Program-made: the position numbers and the translations under genes
Notes under the pieces: generated by a model
Told to the model about the DNA's origin: nothing
Databases searched by the model: none
The model's input: only the letters and a program-made list of their open reading frames with translations
Part shown: piece by piece, positions 18,158-27,425 of the stretch
How positions within the stretch are numbered: position 1 is the first letter of the stretch
How the letters are laid out: each line of letters opens with the position of its first letter
Source: Sulfitobacter sp. 20_GPM-1509m
Lineage (GTDB): Bacteria > Pseudomonadota > Alphaproteobacteria > Rhodobacterales > Rhodobacteraceae
Assembly: GCF_000620505.1 (NCBI RefSeq)
Contig: NZ_KK211144.1
Location: 503,681 to 567,680 of the forward strand
Reading direction: 5' to 3'
Length of the DNA stretch: 64,000 bases

Positions 18158-18248
18158 GGCCTGCGTCATACGCGCAATTCGCGGGCGCGGCCAGATGCTG
18201 TCGGTGGGGGTGTGCGGAGGACTGCAGCGCCCTCCGCAAAAACCTGTC

Positions 18249-18677
18249 TCAGTTTACCGAGACGACTTCGATGGCAAAGGTCAGGTCTTTGCCCGCCAGC
18301 GGGTGGTTGGCGTCCAGCGTCACGGTGCTCTCGTCAACCTCGACCACGGTCACAGGCAGGGCCTGACCGTCGGGGGTTTGCATCTGCAACTGCGTGCCAA
18401 GGTCCAGCGGGATGTCGGCAGGGATGCCTTCGCGCGGAACCGCCTGACGCATCTCAGGGTTCACGGCGCCATAGGCTTCTTCTGCGGCAACCTTGACTTC
18501 TTTCTTTTCGCCAACGGCCATGCCGGGCAGCGCGCTGTCCAGACCGGGAATGATCTGGCCGCTGCCGACCTGGAATTCCAGCGGGTCGCGGCCTGCGGAA
18601 CTGTCAAAGGTGCTGCCGTCCAGCAACGTGCCTGTGTAATGAATGCGAACTGTATCGCCAGATTTGACCTGGGTCAT
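18249..18677 (-). CDS. FKBP-type peptidyl-prolyl isomerase (SlyD-like)
   Basis: 142 residues. The FKBP fold is seen in VRIHYTGTLLDGSTFDSS near 10-27 and GSGQIIPGLDSALPGMAVGEKKEV near 38-61; the central insert PEMRQAVPREGIPADIPL is the IF/flap domain found in SlyD-type chaperone-isomerases. The His/Cys-rich metal-binding tail of E. coli SlyD is absent. It is cytoplasmic, with no signal peptide. GGAG precedes the ATG; no operon partner. Confidence 0.9.
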   Translation of the reverse strand: MTQVKSGDTVRIHYTGTLLDGSTFDSSAGRDPLEFQVGSGQIIPGLDSALPGMAVGEKKEVKVAAEEAYGAVNPEMRQAVPREGIPADIPLDLGTQLQMQTPDGQALPVTVVEVDESTVTLDANHPLAGKDLTFAIEVVSVN

Positions 18678-18871
18678 GTGACTCTCCGAATTTTAGGGGG
18701 GAATGGACGGAGGCCGCGTGTCTGCGCGGGTGCTCCGGGGTTGGCATTAATTCAACATAGCAGCGCATAAGTGTAAACCCCGGCCCCGGCACGCGGCCTT
18801 GCGGTGATTTTGCGCCTTTTCCCTCGGGCTACTGCGTGACAGTCTGCTTGGGCAGCCACCGGAGATCGACC

Positions 18872-19558
18872 ATGCCCGTTACCACCTGCGTTTTTGATGC
18901 CTATGGCACCCTGTTCGATGTGGCCGCCGCCGCGCGTCTGGCCGCTGAACAGCCGGAATTTCCAGCCCTTGCAAAGGCTTGGCCGCAACTGGCCGAACAT
19001 TGGCGGGCCAAGCAACTGAACTATTCATGGCTGCGTGCGGTCATGGGCACGCATACCGATTTCTGGACCGTGACGCAGGATGCGCTGGACTGGTCGCTGG
19101 AAAAGACGGGGCTGGAGGGCGACGCGGCGCTGCGCCAGCGGTTGCTGGATCTCTACTGGGAATTGCAGGCCTACCCCGAGGTGCCCGCCATGCTGAAGGC
19201 GTTGAAAGCCGCCGGATTGAACACGGCGATTCTGTCCAACGGCGCGCCTGCGATGCTGGATGGGGCGGTGCAATCGGCAGGCATAGGCGACGTGCTGGAC
19301 GACTGTCTGTCGGTGGAAACCGTGGGCATTTTCAAGCCGGACAGCCGGGTCTACGACCTTGTGGGCGCGCGCTTTGGCTGCGCCAGGGACGAGGTTCTGT
19401 TCGTGTCCTCGAACGGTTGGGACGCCGCCGCCGCCGCGCACTATGGGTTTCGCACCGCATGGGTGAACCGCGCAGGCGATCCGGTGGACCGCCTGCCCGC
19501 CACGCCCGATACCATACTGACCGATCTCACGGGCATCCCCGCCCTTGCCGGAGTTTGA
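18872..19558 (+). CDS. Haloacid dehalogenase, type II
   Basis: Hydrolyses (S)-2-haloacids such as chloroacetate to hydroxyacids. 228 residues. The nucleophile Asp8 is in VFDAYGTLFD, motif II is ILSNGAP near 117, the Lys is in GIFKPDSRVY near 150 and the acidic loop SSNGWDAAAAAHYGF near 174. The SSNGWDxxGA-like loop is characteristic of L-2-haloacid dehalogenases rather than phosphatases. A GGAG lies just before the ATG at 18872. The next gene begins one base after its stop, so the two are co-transcribed. Confidence 0.87.
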   Translation: MPVTTCVFDAYGTLFDVAAAARLAAEQPEFPALAKAWPQLAEHWRAKQLNYSWLRAVMGTHTDFWTVTQDALDWSLEKTGLEGDAALRQRLLDLYWELQAYPEVPAMLKALKAAGLNTAILSNGAPAMLDGAVQSAGIGDVLDDCLSVETVGIFKPDSRVYDLVGARFGCARDEVLFVSSNGWDAAAAAHYGFRTAWVNRAGDPVDRLPATPDTILTDLTGIPALAGV

Positions 19559-19559
19559 C

Positions 19560-20381
19560 ATGGCCACTTTCACCACATCCGACGGGCTGAGCCTGTATTA
19601 CACCGATACTGGGAACGGCCTGCCGATTCTGTGCCTGTCCGGACTGGGGCGCACAGGCGCCGATTTCCGCTATGTCGCGCCCTACCTGGAAGAGTACCGC
19701 GTGATCACCATGGACTATCGCGGGCGGGGGCAGTCGGAGTTCGACAAGAACTGGCGCAACTACACGCTGGCGATCGAAAGCCGCGATGCGATCGAGTTGC
19801 TGGACCACCTGGGCATCGACAAGGCCGCGATCCTTGGCACCTCGCGCGGGGGGCTGAACGCGATGATGCTGGGCCAGATGGTGCCGGACCGCATCCTTGG
19901 CGTGGCGTTCAACGACGTCGGCCCCGAAATCGACCCCGAGGGGATCAAGGACATCATGGCCTATCTGGGCGTCAAACCCAGCATCCGCACCCATGCCGAG
20001 GCGGCGCTGATCCTGCCTAACCTGCTGGGCGGTTTCATCGGCGTGCCCGCCAGCCGCTGGATGGAAGAGGCAGAGACACATTTTGTCGATGACGGCGCGG
20101 GGGGGTTGAACCTGACCTATGACGCGCACCTGCGCGATGCGGTGGCCAATGAAACCGAAAGCCCCGACTTATGGGCCTTCTTCGATGATCTCGCGGGCAA
20201 GCCGCTGTGCCTGATCCATGCCGCGGGCAGCGACATCCTGAACGAAAAGACGGCGCAAGAGATGCGCGCGCGGCGGCCCGACATGATCTACACCAAACTG
20301 CCCGATCGCGGGCATATTCCGTTTCTGGACGAACCTGCGGCTGTGACCGCCTTGAAAGACTGGCTGGACCTTATTCAATGA
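19560..20381 (+). CDS. Alpha/beta hydrolase
   Basis: 273 residues with the canonical fold. The nucleophile elbow is GTSRGG near 97-102, the oxyanion region LSGLGRTG near 26-33 and the catalytic His in DRGHIPF near 252-258. The substrate is unknown. It starts one base after the dehalogenase stop and overlaps the next gene by ATGA, so it belongs to a three-gene set with the dehalogenase and the PLP dehydratase. Confidence 0.85.
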   Translation: MATFTTSDGLSLYYTDTGNGLPILCLSGLGRTGADFRYVAPYLEEYRVITMDYRGRGQSEFDKNWRNYTLAIESRDAIELLDHLGIDKAAILGTSRGGLNAMMLGQMVPDRILGVAFNDVGPEIDPEGIKDIMAYLGVKPSIRTHAEAALILPNLLGGFIGVPASRWMEEAETHFVDDGAGGLNLTYDAHLRDAVANETESPDLWAFFDDLAGKPLCLIHAAGSDILNEKTAQEMRARRPDMIYTKLPDRGHIPFLDEPAAVTALKDWLDLIQ

Positions 20382-21349
20382 ACATCGACATGATCCGTGC
20401 CGCAGCCCTGCGGCTGCAAGGGCACGCGCGCCGCACGCCGCTGCTGAACTCGCCCTTTATCGACCAGATCGCGGGCCGCCGCGTCTGGATCAAGCCCGAG
20501 TGCCTGCAACACACCGGCAGCTTCAAGTTTCGCGGTGCATGGTCGGCGCTGTCGGCGCTGGATGCCGAGACGCGCGCCAAGGGCGTCATCGCCTTTTCCT
20601 CTGGCAACCACGCACAGGGCGTGGCGCTCGCGGCGGCCCAGCACGGGGTGCCGTCAGTGATCATCATGCCGTCCGACGCGCCTGCGCTGAAACTGGCGAA
20701 CACCCGTGCCTTGGGGGCCGAGGTCGTGACCTATGACCGCGCCACCGAAGACCGCGACGCCATCGGGGACCGGCTGGCGGCAGAGCGGGGGCTGACGTTG
20801 ATCAAACCCTTTGACGAACCACAGGTGATTGCGGGCCAAGGCTCGGTCGGCCTTGAGATCGCTGAAGACGCAAACGCCCAAGGGATCGAAACCGCTGACG
20901 TTCTGGTGTGCTGTGGCGGTGGCGGGCTGACCTCGGGGATTGCCTTGGCGCTTGAGGCCGATGCGCCGGGGCTGCGAGTGCGCCCTGCCGAACCTGAAGG
21001 ATTTGACGACGTGAAACGGTCGCTGCAAAGCGGGCAGATCGAGCGCAACGCGCAGACCTCGGGCAATATTTGCGATGCGATCATCACTCCCGCGCCCGGG
21101 CATATCACCTTTCCCATCATGCACCGGCTGTGCGGCCCCGGTCTGGCGGTGTCCGAGAACGAGGCATTGCATGCCGTCGCACAGGCATTCCTGCGGCTGA
21201 AGCTGGTGGCAGAACCCGGCGGCGCGGTGGCGTTGGCAGCGGCCCTGTCGCGCCGTGACGAAATCACAGGGGATGACGTGATTGTCGTGATCTCGGGCGG
21301 AAATGTCGATGCGCCCATGTTCGCGCGTGCGCTGGACACATTGGAATGA
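20378..21349 (+). CDS. Threonine/serine dehydratase-like PLP enzyme
   Basis: 323 residues of PLP fold type II. The Schiff-base Lys is in TGSFKFRGAW near 46-55, the carboxylate-binding SSGNHAQGVALAA near 72-84 and the phosphate-binding GGGGLTSG near 173-180. It lacks the C-terminal ACT-like domain of IlvA, so it is a catabolic threonine dehydratase or serine racemase-like enzyme. It overlaps the hydrolase stop by ATGA; translation coupling is likely. The true substrate cannot be decided here. Confidence 0.85.
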   Translation: MNIDMIRAAALRLQGHARRTPLLNSPFIDQIAGRRVWIKPECLQHTGSFKFRGAWSALSALDAETRAKGVIAFSSGNHAQGVALAAAQHGVPSVIIMPSDAPALKLANTRALGAEVVTYDRATEDRDAIGDRLAAERGLTLIKPFDEPQVIAGQGSVGLEIAEDANAQGIETADVLVCCGGGGLTSGIALALEADAPGLRVRPAEPEGFDDVKRSLQSGQIERNAQTSGNICDAIITPAPGHITFPIMHRLCGPGLAVSENEALHAVAQAFLRLKLVAEPGGAVALAAALSRRDEITGDDVIVVISGGNVDAPMFARALDTLE

Positions 21350-21436
21350 CGCGGTTCACGGTCGCTGGTTTCAAGGTAAAAACCTGATCGGTCCGGAAAA
21401 GGAACACCAATAAGTCCAACGCGCATTGGCGAAATG

Positions 21437-21454
21437 CAATACTTCGGCGTATTG
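21437..21454. promoter_or_regulatory. Small palindrome upstream of pcaD
   Basis: CAATAC and GTATTG around a 6-base centre in the 212-base gap before pcaD. It could be an operator for the pca genes, or a small hairpin in the leader. It does not match any regulator motif I can name with confidence. Confidence 0.3.
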
Positions 21455-21561
21455 AACGATCACCGGACAGATGGCGGCCACGCCGAAAAGCCGTATAACA
21501 AGCGGGCCTCGGACCGCGGGCGGATCATGGCGCATCTGGCGCTGGGACAAGGAGACGAATG

Positions 21562-22350
21562 ATGAAACTGGCAGACCTGGGCGACGTACGCCTGCATTAC
21601 CGTATTGACGGCCCCGACGATGGCGCACCGGTGGTGTTTGCCAACTCGCTGGGCACCGATCTGCGGCTGTGGGACCCGATCATGCCGCTGCTGCCCGCAG
21701 GTCTGCGGGTGCTGCGCTTTGACAAGCGCGGGCATGGGCTGTCGTCCTGCCCGCCCTCGCCCTATTCGATGGGATCGCTGGTGACGGACGCCGAAAAGCT
21801 GATGGACATGCACGGGTTCAAGGATGCGCTTTTCGTGGGCCTGTCGATCGGCGGGATGATCGCGCAGGGGCTGGCGGTCAAGCGGCTGGATCTGGTGCGT
21901 GCGCTGGTATTGTCGAACACCGGGGCCAAGATCGGCAATGCCGATATGTGGGGCGAGCGTATCGCCGCCGTGCTGAAAGGCGGGATCGAACCCATGGCCG
22001 ACGCGGTGATGGAACGCTGGTTCGCGCCCGATTTCCGCGCCACGCCCGAGCTTGAGCTGTGGCGCAATATGCTGATCCGCCAGGAGGTACAGGGATACGC
22101 GGGCTGTTCCTCCGCCATCTCGGGCACCGATTTCTATTCCACCACCGCATCCTTGCGCCTGCCCGCACTTGGCATTGCCGGGTCCGAGGACGGCTCGACG
22201 CCGCCCGATCTGGTGCGCGAGACCATCGACCTGATCCCCGGCAGCCAGTTCCAGATCATCCGCCGCACCGGCCACCTGCCCTGCGTCGAAAAGCCCGAGG
22301 AATATGCGCAGATCCTGACCAAGTTCATGCGCGACACGGGGCATATCTGA
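21562..22350 (+). CDS. pcaD: 3-oxoadipate enol-lactonase
   Basis: Hydrolyses 3-oxoadipate enol-lactone to 3-oxoadipate in the protocatechuate branch of the beta-ketoadipate pathway. 262 residues of alpha/beta hydrolase fold: NSLGTDLRLWD near 31-41, nucleophile elbow GLSIGGMIAQG near 92-102 and catalytic His in RTGHLPCVEKPEEY near 236-249, all typical of PcaD. The ATG at 21562 is spaced 7 bases from AAGGAG; a second ATG lies at 21559. pcaB starts one base after its stop. Confidence 0.92.
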   Translation: MKLADLGDVRLHYRIDGPDDGAPVVFANSLGTDLRLWDPIMPLLPAGLRVLRFDKRGHGLSSCPPSPYSMGSLVTDAEKLMDMHGFKDALFVGLSIGGMIAQGLAVKRLDLVRALVLSNTGAKIGNADMWGERIAAVLKGGIEPMADAVMERWFAPDFRATPELELWRNMLIRQEVQGYAGCSSAISGTDFYSTTASLRLPALGIAGSEDGSTPPDLVRETIDLIPGSQFQIIRRTGHLPCVEKPEEYAQILTKFMRDTGHI

Positions 22351-22351
22351 G

Positions 22352-23686
22352 ATGGCAGCCAGTGTTTTCGCAAGCCCGCTCTACGGGCAGTTGTTCGCCA
22401 CGGGTGAGACCGGGCGTCTGTTCACCGACAGCGCCGAAGTGCGCGCCATGCTGCTGGTCGAGGGCGCGCTGGCCAAAGTGCAGGGTGCCTTGGGCGTGAT
22501 CCCGGAGATCAGCGGCGCCGCAATCCACCGCGCCAGCCTTGAGGTTGCCATCGACCCCGGTGCCCTGGGGGCCGCAACGGGTCAGAACGGTGTGCCGGTT
22601 CCCGGATTGGTCGCGGCGTTTCGCGCAGCAATGGAGGCCCCCGAACACGCGCAATACGCCCACTGGGGTGCCACCAGCCAGGATATCGCCGACACCGCGC
22701 TGATGCTGCGGTTGCGGCAGGCGCTGGCGTTGGCCGAGGCTGACATCCGTGCACTGCTGGGCGCGCTGGCCCAAGCCGCAGAGGATCATGCCGCCACACC
22801 AATGCCCGCCCGCACCTATGGCCAGGTCGCCACGCCGACCAGCTGGGGCGCGGTTCTGGCGCAGTGGGGCACGCCGTTGATTGCCGCATTGGACGACCTG
22901 CCCGCATTGCGCGCGGCCAGCCTGTGGGTGTCGTTGTCGGGCGCGGCGGGCACCTCTTCGGCGCTTGGCCCCAAGGCGACAGAGACCCGCGCGGAACTGG
23001 CAAAGGCGCTGGGGCTGAAAGACCCCGGCCACAGCTGGCACACCGACCGCAGCCCGGTGCTGCGCATCGCCGAATGGATGGCGCGGGTGACGGCTACGCT
23101 GGCCGCGATGGGCGACACGTTGGTGGGGCTGACCATGTCCGGCATAGGCGAGGTCACCCTGTCCGGCGCGGGCGGATCATCGACCATGCCACAGAAACAA
23201 AACCCGGTCGGACCCTCGGCGCTGGTGGCGCTGAACATCCAGATGGCAGGTCTGCGCGCGTCACTGCAAACCGCGGCATCCCATCAGCACCAGCGCGACG
23301 GGGCGGCATGGTTCGCCGAATGGATGGTTCTGCCGCAGGTCGTTCTGACCAACGCCTGTGCACTGCATCACGCGTTGAAACTGGCGGAGGGCATCAATCC
23401 GGTGCCTGCGCGGATGCACGCAGCCCTTGAGGACGGTCTGGGCCTGATCCACGCCGAGGCGCTAAGCTTTGCGCTGGCAGGCCAGATGCCGCGCCCCGAA
23501 GCGCAGGCCGCGACCAAGGCACTGTGCAAGGAAGTGATGGACACCCAGACCCCGCTGCCCGAACTGGCCGGGCGTGCCTATCCCGATCTGCCACAGGGAC
23601 TGTTTGACGCCGCCTCCCAGATGGGCACAGCCGCAGACGACGCCCGCGCCTTTGCCAGCCGCGCCCGCAGCGCCGCTGCCGTGTAG
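22352..23686 (+). CDS. pcaB: 3-carboxy-cis,cis-muconate cycloisomerase
   Basis: Lactonises 3-carboxymuconate, two steps before PcaD's substrate. 444 residues of the fumarase/argininosuccinase superfamily; the signature GSSTMPQKQNPVGPSA lies near 270-285 and HWGATSQDIADTA near 107-119. The start is one base after pcaD, so they form one transcription unit. The pcaC, pcaH and pcaG genes usually found in the same cluster are absent here. Confidence 0.93.
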   Translation: MAASVFASPLYGQLFATGETGRLFTDSAEVRAMLLVEGALAKVQGALGVIPEISGAAIHRASLEVAIDPGALGAATGQNGVPVPGLVAAFRAAMEAPEHAQYAHWGATSQDIADTALMLRLRQALALAEADIRALLGALAQAAEDHAATPMPARTYGQVATPTSWGAVLAQWGTPLIAALDDLPALRAASLWVSLSGAAGTSSALGPKATETRAELAKALGLKDPGHSWHTDRSPVLRIAEWMARVTATLAAMGDTLVGLTMSGIGEVTLSGAGGSSTMPQKQNPVGPSALVALNIQMAGLRASLQTAASHQHQRDGAAWFAEWMVLPQVVLTNACALHHALKLAEGINPVPARMHAALEDGLGLIHAEALSFALAGQMPRPEAQAATKALCKEVMDTQTPLPELAGRAYPDLPQGLFDAASQMGTAADDARAFASRARSAAAV

Positions 23687-23693
23687 CACCGGC

Positions 23694-24896
23694 GTGAAAC
23701 CCGCCGTTGTTTTCCTGCTGTTCACCGTCCTGCTGGACGCGATGGGCATCGGGTTGATCCTGCCGATCATGCCCGACCTGATCCGCGAGGTGCAGGGCGG
23801 CACGCTGGCGCAGGCGGCGCTGTGGGGTGGTGTTCTGTCCACGTCCTTTGCGGTGATGCAGTTCCTGTTCGGCCCGGTGATCGGAGGGTTGTCCGACCGC
23901 TTTGGCCGCCGTCCGGTGCTGTTGTTGTCGCTGGTCGTCATGTGTCTGGATTACATGCTGATGGCGGTGGCGGGCAGCATCTGGTTGCTGCTGGTGGGGC
24001 GGATCATCGGCGGGGTCGCCGCTTCGACCCAGTCGACGGCCAACGCCTGTATGGCTGACCTCTCGGCCCCCGAGGACAAAAGCGCCAATTTCGGCCTGAT
24101 CGGCGCGGCCTTTGGCATCGGTTTCGTGCTGGGACCGCTGATCGGCGGGCTGCTGGCCGAATATGGCACCCGCGCGCCCTTCTGGGCGGCGGCGACCCTG
24201 TCGGGGCTGAATGCCCTTTTCGGTTGGCTGGTGCTGCGCGAAACCGTCACGGACCGCATCCGCCGCGCGTTTTCCTGGCGCCGGGCAAACCCGCTGGGCA
24301 CGTTGCGCGCGCTGGGGAAACTGCCGCAGATCCGCCGCCTGCTGGTGGTCTATTTCATCTATCAGTTCGCCTTTATCGTCTATCCCACGATCTGGGCCTA
24401 TTTCGGTCACGCGCGGTTCGACTGGTCTCCTGCCATGATCGGCCTCAGCCTCGGGCTGTTCGGCATTGCCATGGCCGTGGTTCAGGGCGGCCTGATCCGT
24501 ATTGCCCTGCGCCGGTTTGGCGAAGGCGGTACGATCGTCTACGGGCTGCTGTTCAGTGTCCTGACCTATATGCTGGTTGCGCTGGTCACCTCGGGCACCG
24601 TCGCGTTGGTCCTGACGCCACTGGCCGCCCTGGGCGGCGTCATTGCCCCCGCGTTGCAGGGGATCATGTCCAAGGCCACAGGCGATGACCAGCAGGGCGA
24701 ATTGCAAGGGGCCATGGTATCGGTCAACGCACTGGCGATGATCCTGTCGCCGATGGTCATGACCTCGGTGTTCTACAGCTTTACCGCCGCCGACGCACCC
24801 ATCCATCTGCCCGGTGCGCCTTTTGTGCTGTCGGCCCTGCTGACGGTGCTGGCGCTGGTGATCTACCTGCGGCCCATCGGCACACGGATCACCTGA
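23694..24896 (+). CDS. MFS efflux transporter, TCR/Tet type
   Basis: 400 residues with about 12 membrane helices. It starts at GTG 23694 (VKPAVVFLLFTVLLDAMGIG), 7 bases after the pcaB stop. MFS motif A is GGLSDRFGRRPVLLLS near 64-79, and DAMGIGLILPIMPDL is typical of Tet(A)-like drug/proton antiporters. The substrate is not known; position behind pcaDB could mean export or uptake of an aromatic compound, which is inference only. Confidence 0.83.
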   Translation: MKPAVVFLLFTVLLDAMGIGLILPIMPDLIREVQGGTLAQAALWGGVLSTSFAVMQFLFGPVIGGLSDRFGRRPVLLLSLVVMCLDYMLMAVAGSIWLLLVGRIIGGVAASTQSTANACMADLSAPEDKSANFGLIGAAFGIGFVLGPLIGGLLAEYGTRAPFWAAATLSGLNALFGWLVLRETVTDRIRRAFSWRRANPLGTLRALGKLPQIRRLLVVYFIYQFAFIVYPTIWAYFGHARFDWSPAMIGLSLGLFGIAMAVVQGGLIRIALRRFGEGGTIVYGLLFSVLTYMLVALVTSGTVALVLTPLAALGGVIAPALQGIMSKATGDDQQGELQGAMVSVNALAMILSPMVMTSVFYSFTAADAPIHLPGAPFVLSALLTVLALVIYLRPIGTRIT

Positions 24897-25015
24897 CGTT
24901 ACTTGGCCAAACTGGCGCGGACGGACCGGGAACGTGTCGGTTTCCGACATGCGCGGCCCCTTTGCGACCCCCACCCTGAACGGGTCGCATCACCTTCTGC
25001 CATCAGGACAGTCCC

Positions 25016-26113
25016 ATGCAAACCATCAAAGCCGCCGTCTGCCACGCCTTTGGCGAACCACTGCGCATCGAAGACATCCGCCTGCGCGCGCCCGAACAAG
25101 GCGAGGTGGAAGTGACCATCGACGCGGTGGCGATCTGTCATTCGGACATCTCCTATGCCGAAGGGGCCTGGGGCGGCAGCCTGCCTGCGGTCTATGGTCA
25201 CGAAGCAGCGGGACGCGTCAGCGCCGTGGGGACAGGTGTGCAGGGACTGTCGGAGGGCGATAGCGTCGTGGTTACATTGATCCGTTCGTGCGGGTCCTGC
25301 GCCCCCTGTGCCGGAGGCAGCCCGGTGTCGTGCGAGACACCCTACAACGGCGACATGGGCCCGATCACCCTGCCGGACGGCAGCAAGCTGCATCAGGCGA
25401 TGGCCACCGGCGGCTTTGCCGAAAAGGTGGTTGTGGACCGACGGCAGGTGGTGCGCATTTCAGACAAGATCGCCAAGGACGTGGCCTCGCTGGTGGCCTG
25501 CGGTGTGATCACCGGCGTCGGCGCGGTGGTGAACTCGGCCCAACTGCGCGCGGGTCAGGACGTGGTGGTGATCGGCGCAGGCGGCGTCGGGCTGAACGCC
25601 ATCCAAGGCGCGCGGATTGCAGGCGCGCGGCGTATTGTGGCCGTCGACATGAGCGCCGAGAAACTTGACGTTGCCAAGGAATTTGGCGCAACCCACGGCG
25701 TTCTGGCGACGCACAAAGCGCCGTGGCTGGCGGCGCGCAAGGCGTTGGGCGGGCGCGGGGCCGATGCGGTGATCGTCACCGTGGGTGCCATTCCCGCCTA
25801 TGATCAGGCCCCGAACTATCTGGCCGCGCAGGGCAAGGTGATCATGGTCGGGATGCCCCATGTGGGCGGGGAAGCAACATACCAGCCTGTCAATCTGGCC
25901 GCCGCAGGTCAGGGCATGATCGGGTCGAAAATGGGGGATGTGGTGATCCAGCGCGACATTCCGTGGATGCTGGACCTGTACGAACAGGGTCGGCTGAAAC
26001 TGGACGAGTTGATCTCGGGGCGGTGGTCGCTGGAACAGATCAACGAGGCGATTGCCGACACCAAGACTGGAACTGCGCGGCGCAATGTGATCGTGTTCGA
26101 TCACAAAGCATAG
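25016..26113 (+). CDS. Zinc-dependent alcohol dehydrogenase
   Basis: 365 residues, medium-chain dehydrogenase. The catalytic Zn ligands are in AICHSDISY near 39-47 and YGHEAAG near 60-66. The structural-zinc loop CGSCAPCAGGSPVSC near 93-107 is present with four Cys. The NAD site is VIGAGGVGLNAIQGA near 181-195. It resembles class III/Zn alcohol dehydrogenases acting on primary or aryl alcohols. AGGA precedes the ATG. It is followed by an enolase-superfamily gene 79 bases on; a joint role is possible but unproven. Confidence 0.87.
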   Translation: MQTIKAAVCHAFGEPLRIEDIRLRAPEQGEVEVTIDAVAICHSDISYAEGAWGGSLPAVYGHEAAGRVSAVGTGVQGLSEGDSVVVTLIRSCGSCAPCAGGSPVSCETPYNGDMGPITLPDGSKLHQAMATGGFAEKVVVDRRQVVRISDKIAKDVASLVACGVITGVGAVVNSAQLRAGQDVVVIGAGGVGLNAIQGARIAGARRIVAVDMSAEKLDVAKEFGATHGVLATHKAPWLAARKALGGRGADAVIVTVGAIPAYDQAPNYLAAQGKVIMVGMPHVGGEATYQPVNLAAAGQGMIGSKMGDVVIQRDIPWMLDLYEQGRLKLDELISGRWSLEQINEAIADTKTGTARRNVIVFDHKA

Positions 26114-26126
26114 GACGCTGACCGAC

Positions 26127-26180
26127 CGGGGCTCTGCCCCCGATTTTGAGTCCGGCCCCGGAGTTTACTGGCAAGATGAA
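26127..26180 (-). repeat. Dispersed element family 2, copy 1
   Basis: On the minus strand it reads TTCATCTTGC, CAG, TAAACTCC, then GGGGCCGGACTC and a GGGGGCAGAGCCCC hairpin. It fills the gap between the alcohol dehydrogenase and the enolase-superfamily gene. On the plus strand its end GATGAAGGAA supplies the AAGGA that lies about 10 bases before the next ATG. Confidence 0.78.
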
Positions 26181-26192
26181 GGAACGGCCTGC

Positions 26193-27425
26193 ATGAAGCT
26201 TAAAGACCTTGATATCATCGTCACGGCGCCCCCTGCGCCGGGCTGGGGCGGGCGCTATTGGATATTGGTCAAGGTGACCACGGACACCGGCATCGTCGGC
26301 TGGGGAGAGTGTTACGCGGCATCGGTCGGACCGGATGCCATGCGGGCAGTGATCGGGGACGTGTTCGCACGGCACATGCAGGGCGAGAACCCGGAGAATA
26401 TCGAACTGATGTTCCGCCGTGCCTATTCGGCGGGGTTCACACAGCGGCCTGACCTGACGGTGATGGGCGCGTTTTCGGGGCTTGAGATTGCCTGTTGGGA
26501 CATCCTCGGCAAAGCGCGCGGGCGACCTGTTCATGCGCTGATCGGCGGGCGGATGAACGACCGCATCCGGGCATATACCTATCTCTACCCCCTGCCCCAT
26601 CATGATATGCAGGCTTTCTGGACCTCGCCCGAGATGGCTGCTGAAGCGGCATTAGATTGCGTGGCGCGCGGGTATACGGCGGTGAAATTCGACCCCGCAG
26701 GCCCCTATACCCTGCGCGGGGGCCACATGCCTGCGATGAGCGACATCAGCCAGTCGGTGGCCTTCTGCAAGGCAATCCGCGAAGCCGTGGGCGACCGCGC
26801 CGACCTGCTGTTCGGCACCCATGGGCAGTTCACCACCGCCGGCGCAATCCGGCTGGGCCGCGCCATCGCGCCCTATGGTCCGCTTTGGTACGAGGAACCT
26901 GTGCCACCGGACAATGCCGCGCAAATGGCCGCAGTGGCCAGTGCCGTGGGCATTCCCGTTGCTACCGGCGAACGGCTGACCACCAAGGCCGAGTTCGCCC
27001 CGATCCTGCGCAGCGGTGCGGCCAGCATCCTGCAACCGGCCCTGGGTCGTGCTGGCGGCATCTGGGAGGTCAAGAAAATCGCCGCGATGGCCGAAGTTTA
27101 TAACGCGCAAGTCGCGCCACACCTCTATGCAGGGCCGATCGAATGGGCCGCCAACCTGCAACTGGCCGCGTCCATTCCCAACCTGCTGATGTGTGAAACC
27201 ATCGAGACACCGTTCCACGACGCGCTGATCAAGGGCAGCATCCGGGTCGAGGACGGCTTTGTCACGCCGTCAGATGCGCCCGGTCTGGGGATCGAGGTGG
27301 ACGAGGATCTGGCCCGTGCGCATCCTTACACCGGCACCGGCCTGCATCTGGAGATGCAGGAAGCGCCCTGCGATTACGTGAACGGCAATGCCTTCGAAGG
27401 GGGTGCGCCCGCACCGAGAGACTAG
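26193..27425 (+). CDS. Mandelate racemase/muconate lactonizing enzyme family protein (sugar-acid dehydratase type)
   Basis: 410 residues, enolase superfamily. An N-terminal capping domain (1-120) precedes a TIM barrel with YTAVKFDPAG near 163-172, metal-ligand segments LLFGTHGQFT near 208-217 and LWYEEPVPPDN near 232-242, then ATGERL near 259 and QVAPHLYAGPIEWAAN near 309-324. The HLY...PIEWAA end is typical of galactonate/mannonate dehydratase-like members. The reaction is probably dehydration of an aldonic acid; the substrate is not determinable. It converges with the CIA30-like gene; the two overlap by 4 bases. Confidence 0.83.
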   Translation: MKLKDLDIIVTAPPAPGWGGRYWILVKVTTDTGIVGWGECYAASVGPDAMRAVIGDVFARHMQGENPENIELMFRRAYSAGFTQRPDLTVMGAFSGLEIACWDILGKARGRPVHALIGGRMNDRIRAYTYLYPLPHHDMQAFWTSPEMAAEAALDCVARGYTAVKFDPAGPYTLRGGHMPAMSDISQSVAFCKAIREAVGDRADLLFGTHGQFTTAGAIRLGRAIAPYGPLWYEEPVPPDNAAQMAAVASAVGIPVATGERLTTKAEFAPILRSGAASILQPALGRAGGIWEVKKIAAMAEVYNAQVAPHLYAGPIEWAANLQLAASIPNLLMCETIETPFHDALIKGSIRVEDGFVTPSDAPGLGIEVDEDLARAHPYTGTGLHLEMQEAPCDYVNGNAFEGGAPAPRD

